NCBI RefSeq assembly: GCF_014633365.1
Contig: NC_068347.1
Coordinates: 31,848,116-31,912,115, forward strand
Length of the DNA stretch: 64,000 bases
Source of the DNA: Diospyros lotus
Lineage: Eukaryota; Streptophyta; Magnoliopsida; Ericales; Ebenaceae
Direction: 5' to 3'
Under the pieces are notes generated by a model that ran no database searches, had not been told where the DNA came from, and saw only the letters and a program-made list of their open reading frames with translations. The translations under genes were made by a program, and so were the position numbers. This document shows positions 59,665-64,000 of this stretch, piece by piece. Numbering within the stretch: the first letter of the stretch is position 1; the number at the start of each line of letters is the position of its first letter.

Positions 59665-61457
59665 TTGAAAAATTCAACCATGACCAAAAGACACAAGCCA
59701 ATGCCCGCTAAACCAATTCAAGAAGCATTTAGTATCATGGAGAGGGGAATGGTAGATTTGAAAGTAACGAGGGAGCTGTGTGCAAATGGTATTCCGCTTA
59801 ATGTCCTACGAAATCCTCAATTCTGTGAGATGGTTTCAGCAATTAACCGAGCCCCTAAAGGATACAAAGCTCCTGAATATAAGAAGGCTAGGACCAGTTT
59901 ACTCGATGAATGCAAAAGAAATGTTGAAAAAGATCCTGAGTCCAATCAAAGACAGCTGGTATACTCAACGGGTTTCTATTGTGTCTGGTGGTTGGAGCAA
60001 TGTGAAGCACCAGATCCTTTTTAATGTTCTTGCTGTGAACAGCCATTGAGCTACCTTTGTGTACGCTGAAAACTTTACTGGTATAGTGGTATTGAAAAAA
60101 CTGGTGCTGTGATTGCTCAATATCTACTTAAAAAAGCAACAGAAGGAGTTTGGCCAGCAAATGTTCTACAAGTGGTGACAGACAATGCATCGACATGCAA
60201 GGCAGCAGGAAGGAGATTGAGAAGGTACAGAGACACATCTTTTGGTCTCCAAGTGTTGTGCACACTTTAAATTTGGTTTTCAAGGATTTTGCTAATGCAC
60301 TGAGTGGCTAAGAACTGCTTATACAAGAGGGAAAACTATTGTCAAATATTTCCTTAACCACTCACAATGCTTAGCAATTTTTAGAAGCCACTCAAGTTTA
60401 GAATTATTGGAAGTTGCACAAACAAGGTTTGCCTCACATTATGCCCTATTGAAGAGGCTATTGGACTGTACGGAGTCTCTTGCCACTCTTGGTTTAAAAC
60501 CATGGAAAGAATGGTCCAAAGGTGGTGATGAACATACTAAGAATGTGGGGTCATTAGTGGCTGCCACTAATGATGGGAGGGATTTATGAGAATGCTATCA
60601 CCATTACAAAGCCAATTTTTCTCTTGATGAAGTTTTGTGATGGTGAAGGACCAAAGATGGGGGAGATTTATGAGAAAATGGACAGCATGCTTGGAGAAGT
60701 GAAAGACATAATGAAAAATAACAAGCATGGAAATGACTACCCTCAAATGGAGAAAATTATATTAGCAAGGTGGGGAGAGATGAATATTTCTATGCATTAT
60801 CTTGGTTTTGCACTTACCCCAAGATTTTATGATGTTAGTTACCTTGACATACTAGCACCTGGGGGAAATGCGAGGAGGACTCCTAATCTTGATAAGTTGT
60901 GATGGGTGTCATGGACGCTTTTGACAGAATAGCTGAAGATGCAAATGAGAAGAAACTTCTACATGAACAATTTGCAGCATTTCAAATGAAGAAAGACATC
61001 TTCAGCATGTCCATGGCTCAAATTGATGCTGTGACAAGGGACTCTATTGATTGGTGATCTACTTCTGCCTCTGAAACTCCTGATTTGGTAGAGGTAGCAA
61101 AAAAGGTTGTCGTAGCCAATAAGTAGTGTGAAGAGGAACAGGTTGAACAGTTCAAGGGCTGATAAATGGTTTTTATTCATTGCAATATTCGTCTTCAATT
61201 GCGGTTTTGTCAAAATTATGAAGTTGGACCTTATAGAAGATGGTATACTGATCCAGATGGATAATGATAACATAGAGGATTCTGTTACCAGATTGGAGGA
61301 GATGAGATGGAGTTCTCTAGATAGTGAATATGTTGAAATGCCAAATCAAGAGGAAGCTACACAAGATTACCCAAGACCTTTGCTTGCCGCCACATACAAG
61401 CCATCATCTAAGCTTGTGAAAGGAAGCAATTCTAAAGATAGGGGGAAAAAAAAGTAA
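59665..61457 (+). pseudogene. hAT-family (DUF659-type) transposase remnant
   Basis: Pieces of one protein appear in order but in different frames. Near 59700-59930 is a DUF659-type start (QEAFSIMERGMVDLKV, VLRNPQFCEMV). Then come SIVSGGWSNVKHQ in a shifted frame, VVTDNAS near 60170-60195 with the likely catalytic Asp, HTLNLVFKDFANA, TRFASHYALLKRLL near 60420, KPIFLLMKFCDGEGPKMGEI near 60610, ARWGEMN near 60765, and the C-terminal hAT dimerisation region ending KRNRLNSSRADK near 61128-61165. At least four frameshifts and several stops are present, and no BED zinc finger is visible upstream. hAT transposases excise and reinsert DNA by cut and paste; this copy cannot work. Confidence 0.85.
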
Positions 61458-62009
61458 ATTATAAACAAGCTGGTTAGAGATTTGGGATTTAAGTCCTTTT
61501 ATCATTGAGCTTTTGAGATGATTGATAGCTTTAAATTTGTTATGTTAACATTCAAAAGTAAATTATTATGGTTTTATGTAATTGCATACTTACTCTTAGT
61601 TAAATTGAACCTTACTTTCATTGGAATATCTTATGAATATAACAAAATTTTTCCTTCCAATTTTAGTAAATGTACCAATACATTATTCAAACAAACCACA
61701 AACAGTTTATTTGGTTTTATTGGTTCACAAAAAATTAATCATATTAGTTTTTGTCAAAAATACTAAATATCCCACAATTTTTAAAGATTTATTGATGCTG
61801 AAGCAAATTGTTTTATTTGTTTAGTTATGCCTAGTATACAAGTCATTAGGTTTTGGAAACTTACTAGGCTTTGGAACTTTTTTTATTATATTACCTTTCA
61901 AAAGTAGTCATCTAACTAGGATGTGCCTTCTAAAATAGATGGATTCCGAAGATTACAAGGGTTCCTTTGTGATCAAGGACTAGATCTAATTATTGCTGTA
62001 AACCTAAGT
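61458..62009. other. AT-rich spacer after the hAT remnant
   Basis: No gene or recognisable repeat seen; probably the non-coding 3-prime end of the hAT element and flank. Confidence 0.4.
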
Positions 62010-62301
62010 ATAAATCATTAGAATTTATGACAAACAATATGATTTAGAGTTTTGCTCCAATAAGAATAGGAAGATAAAATTTTCACAACCGTCCTCGGCC
62101 CGTCGAAGAAACTACAGTCTACAGAAAAAGAGCACGAATTAAAATGTAAGGCACACAACATTGATTCCAACCGGGACCCGTGACTCTGGTTGCCAAGAAA
62201 ATGCTTTGCCGGTGTATCAACACCCACAAAGCACGATTAACTAAGCCATCAATACCCTGGCCCTCATTGAATTGAAATTATCCATTTCAAGAAACAAAAA
62301 C
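62010..62301. repeat. Duplicated block, copy 2
   Basis: Matches 56651-56940 as described there. Similarity stops abruptly at gaaacaaaaac, directly before TGTCACGCCCCC. Confidence 0.8.
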
Positions 62302-62302
62302 C

Positions 62303-64000
62303 TGTCACGCCCCCAAAATCAGAGGCCATGACCGGCACTACCCCTAAGAAGTCAAGACTCCAAAAGGGAATAGCAAGCATGCAATGAACATATACCTCTG
62401 ACAAGCAAACATTTCAAATAAATTACAACAATATTGACATCATCTTTATACTGAAATTAAAGTGCCCTCTGGGCCAAAATCCTTCATATACTCACAATAT
62501 TCAAATTTACAGATTCATATAAGAAAATAATTCAAACTTCCCCATAGCCAAAACCCATGAGGTGAGATGTACATAGTCGTGTGACTAGAGTATATGTAGT
62601 AAAATTGCTTATCACGATCTCTACCGTCAAAATTGATGTCAACCTACAAATTTGAAATATTAAGGGATAAGCCTACCACTAACTTAGTTAGGGGTAAAGA
62701 ACATTATAGTAGAAGAAATATAAAATCAATGCATTAAGGAATATTCATCATGCCATGCCAAGTAGTAATAATTAAGATATTGTAGGAGATGACGAGTAAC
62801 ATGCACATTAGGAGTTAACCATTTAGAAACAAAATTCACATATTCTAACCTCTTGGTGCGGACTATTTCTACGCCATTAAGATCGTTCGACAACCTATCT
62901 CACTTCGTCTATAACATGGTTGCAAACTATCTCATGCCAACCAGGGTGAACTATCTCACACCTTAACGTATATGTGGTGCACAAACGACTAACTTTTACT
63001 TTAGTTAGCAATAGATGGTTCTAACTAGTTACTCCATTCAACACAGATTTTATGCTATCATTTAGTATTAACAAGTGTCACGTGCAATATCTCACAAATA
63101 AGTATCAACATTCACCGTCCACGATAACATGAATCATATTCTTCCCAAATACAACATTAAAGGAAATGCAATCATCCATAAGTGTCAATATGCACAAATC
63201 AGACAAGATGGATTCTACTTTCCCAAATGCAATTAAGAATTGCAACCGTGAATAGAATATATAGAATATTAGATGCTCGAAGATATGAATGCAATAATTA
63301 CCACCATAATACAATTCACCTACTCACTGTGTTATGGAAAATTCGGGATTCCCTTAGGCGCCTCTTGGCTGTGGCACGTCAATATCACTAACAAGGTTAT
63401 CAAATTACATGAGAATTAAATAAATACAAAATCAAGTCACCTAAAATTTGGACCAAACCAAGGGCTGCCAGCCATAACTGGCCAGCCCTAGTCCCAAACA
63501 CATTGGACTAGCCCATGAGCCACCTGAGCCCCATCAACCTAGGCCAAACCCAAAAATAGCTTAACCAGCTACAACGGCGGCCATCGCTGGCTAAAGATTG
63601 CCACGATCAAAACCTACCATTAGAAACGTCAAGCCAAGGGGGTTAACAAACCAAAAAATGGAACAAATTTAATAGTTGGATTTACATAGATCTAATTTTT
63701 AAGTTTCGACCAGAACTTAAAACACGCTAGCAGCCGCTGCCAGCCATCGTGGCCATTGGTTTCCGACGATCGAAGGCAACCACTTGACACCCTTATCCCA
63801 TCGACCAACATACCCAAAAACCAGCAAGATCCAACGGTCGAATTTCCATAGATCTAAGCCTGAACTTCCGACAAAACCCAAACCGCATGTATATACATAT
63901 ATATATATATATCATGGACCTATGCTGAAAATAAGCTGATAACACTAAAAGACTTACCTTTTTGTAGATCGAGGCTGTTTTCACAGAAAAATGCAGTTGG
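62303..64000. mobile_element. Edge of an unclassified element starting TGTCACG (LTR-like?)
   Basis: The duplicated block is interrupted at 62302 and replaced by sequence starting TGTCACGCCCCCAAAATC, a 5-prime end often seen in plant LTR retrotransposons. Nothing in the next 1.7 kb codes for a recognisable protein and the other end is not in the window. LTR identity is an inference from the TG start and the sharp boundary. Confidence 0.35.

Noticed and set aside
62018..62227. 69-residue open frame in the duplicated block
   Set aside because: The equivalent frame is disrupted in the other copy, so it is not a conserved protein.

Overview
The window is nuclear DNA of a flowering plant, most likely a eudicot. 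The intergenic DNA is strongly AT-rich. The genes have GT-AG introns of up to about 3 kb, and the proteins belong to plant-typical families (ALOG/LSH, PMT-type Golgi methyltransferases, plant casein kinase 1-like). A decayed plastid atpI fragment sits in the chromosome. There is no operon structure, CRISPR array or phage content.

Layout. A last coding exon with a BRX-type motif ends at 1556 (+). A promoter-like stretch near 5490-5760 faces left with no recognisable coding sequence. From 5.8 to 13 kb lies a transposon-rich spacer of fold-back elements, including a Tourist-like MITE. A GC-rich single-exon ALOG/LSH gene is at 13205-13768 (+). A second repeat-rich spacer contains a broken stress-response A/B-barrel (Dabb) gene at 19693-20080 (-). 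Then come a seven-exon PMT methyltransferase (22616-26668, +), the four-exon spliceosome subunit SF3B5 (28318-32022, +), a fourteen-exon casein kinase 1-like gene (34411-45268, +), five-exon ribosomal protein eL14 (47018-49396, -), a two-exon MazG-type dCTP pyrophosphatase (53097-54027, +), and a gene for four divergent ubiquitin-like domains in tandem (54289-55197, -, with a probable first exon near 57175-57195). The last 7 kb is a graveyard: a long fold-back element, the plastid atpI fragment, a second copy of the Tourist-like MITE, a broken hAT transposase, a duplicated 290-bp block, and the edge of an unclassified element starting TGTCACG at 62303.

The genes do not form a pathway. They are mostly housekeeping (splicing, translation, nucleotide sanitation, Golgi wall methylation) plus one developmental regulator (LSH) and one kinase. 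For the six fully delimited genes (LSH, PMT, SF3B5, CKL, eL14, dCTPP) I took coding starts, stops and splice junctions from reading-frame continuity across GT-AG introns and from remembered family sequences. For the ubiquitin-like gene the 3-prime exon is firm but the start and first exon are inferred. For the BRX exon only the last exon is seen. No database search was possible.

I found no convincing undescribed biological system. The most useful observations concern mobile DNA: 5-prime truncated RTE-type LINE tails with target-site duplications inside introns, a 718-bp hAT-like non-autonomous element with an 8-bp target duplication and its own minisatellite, two TTA-flanked Tourist-like MITEs, several large fold-back elements, a duplicated block cut by an insertion, and a site II/TATA promoter with no assigned gene.
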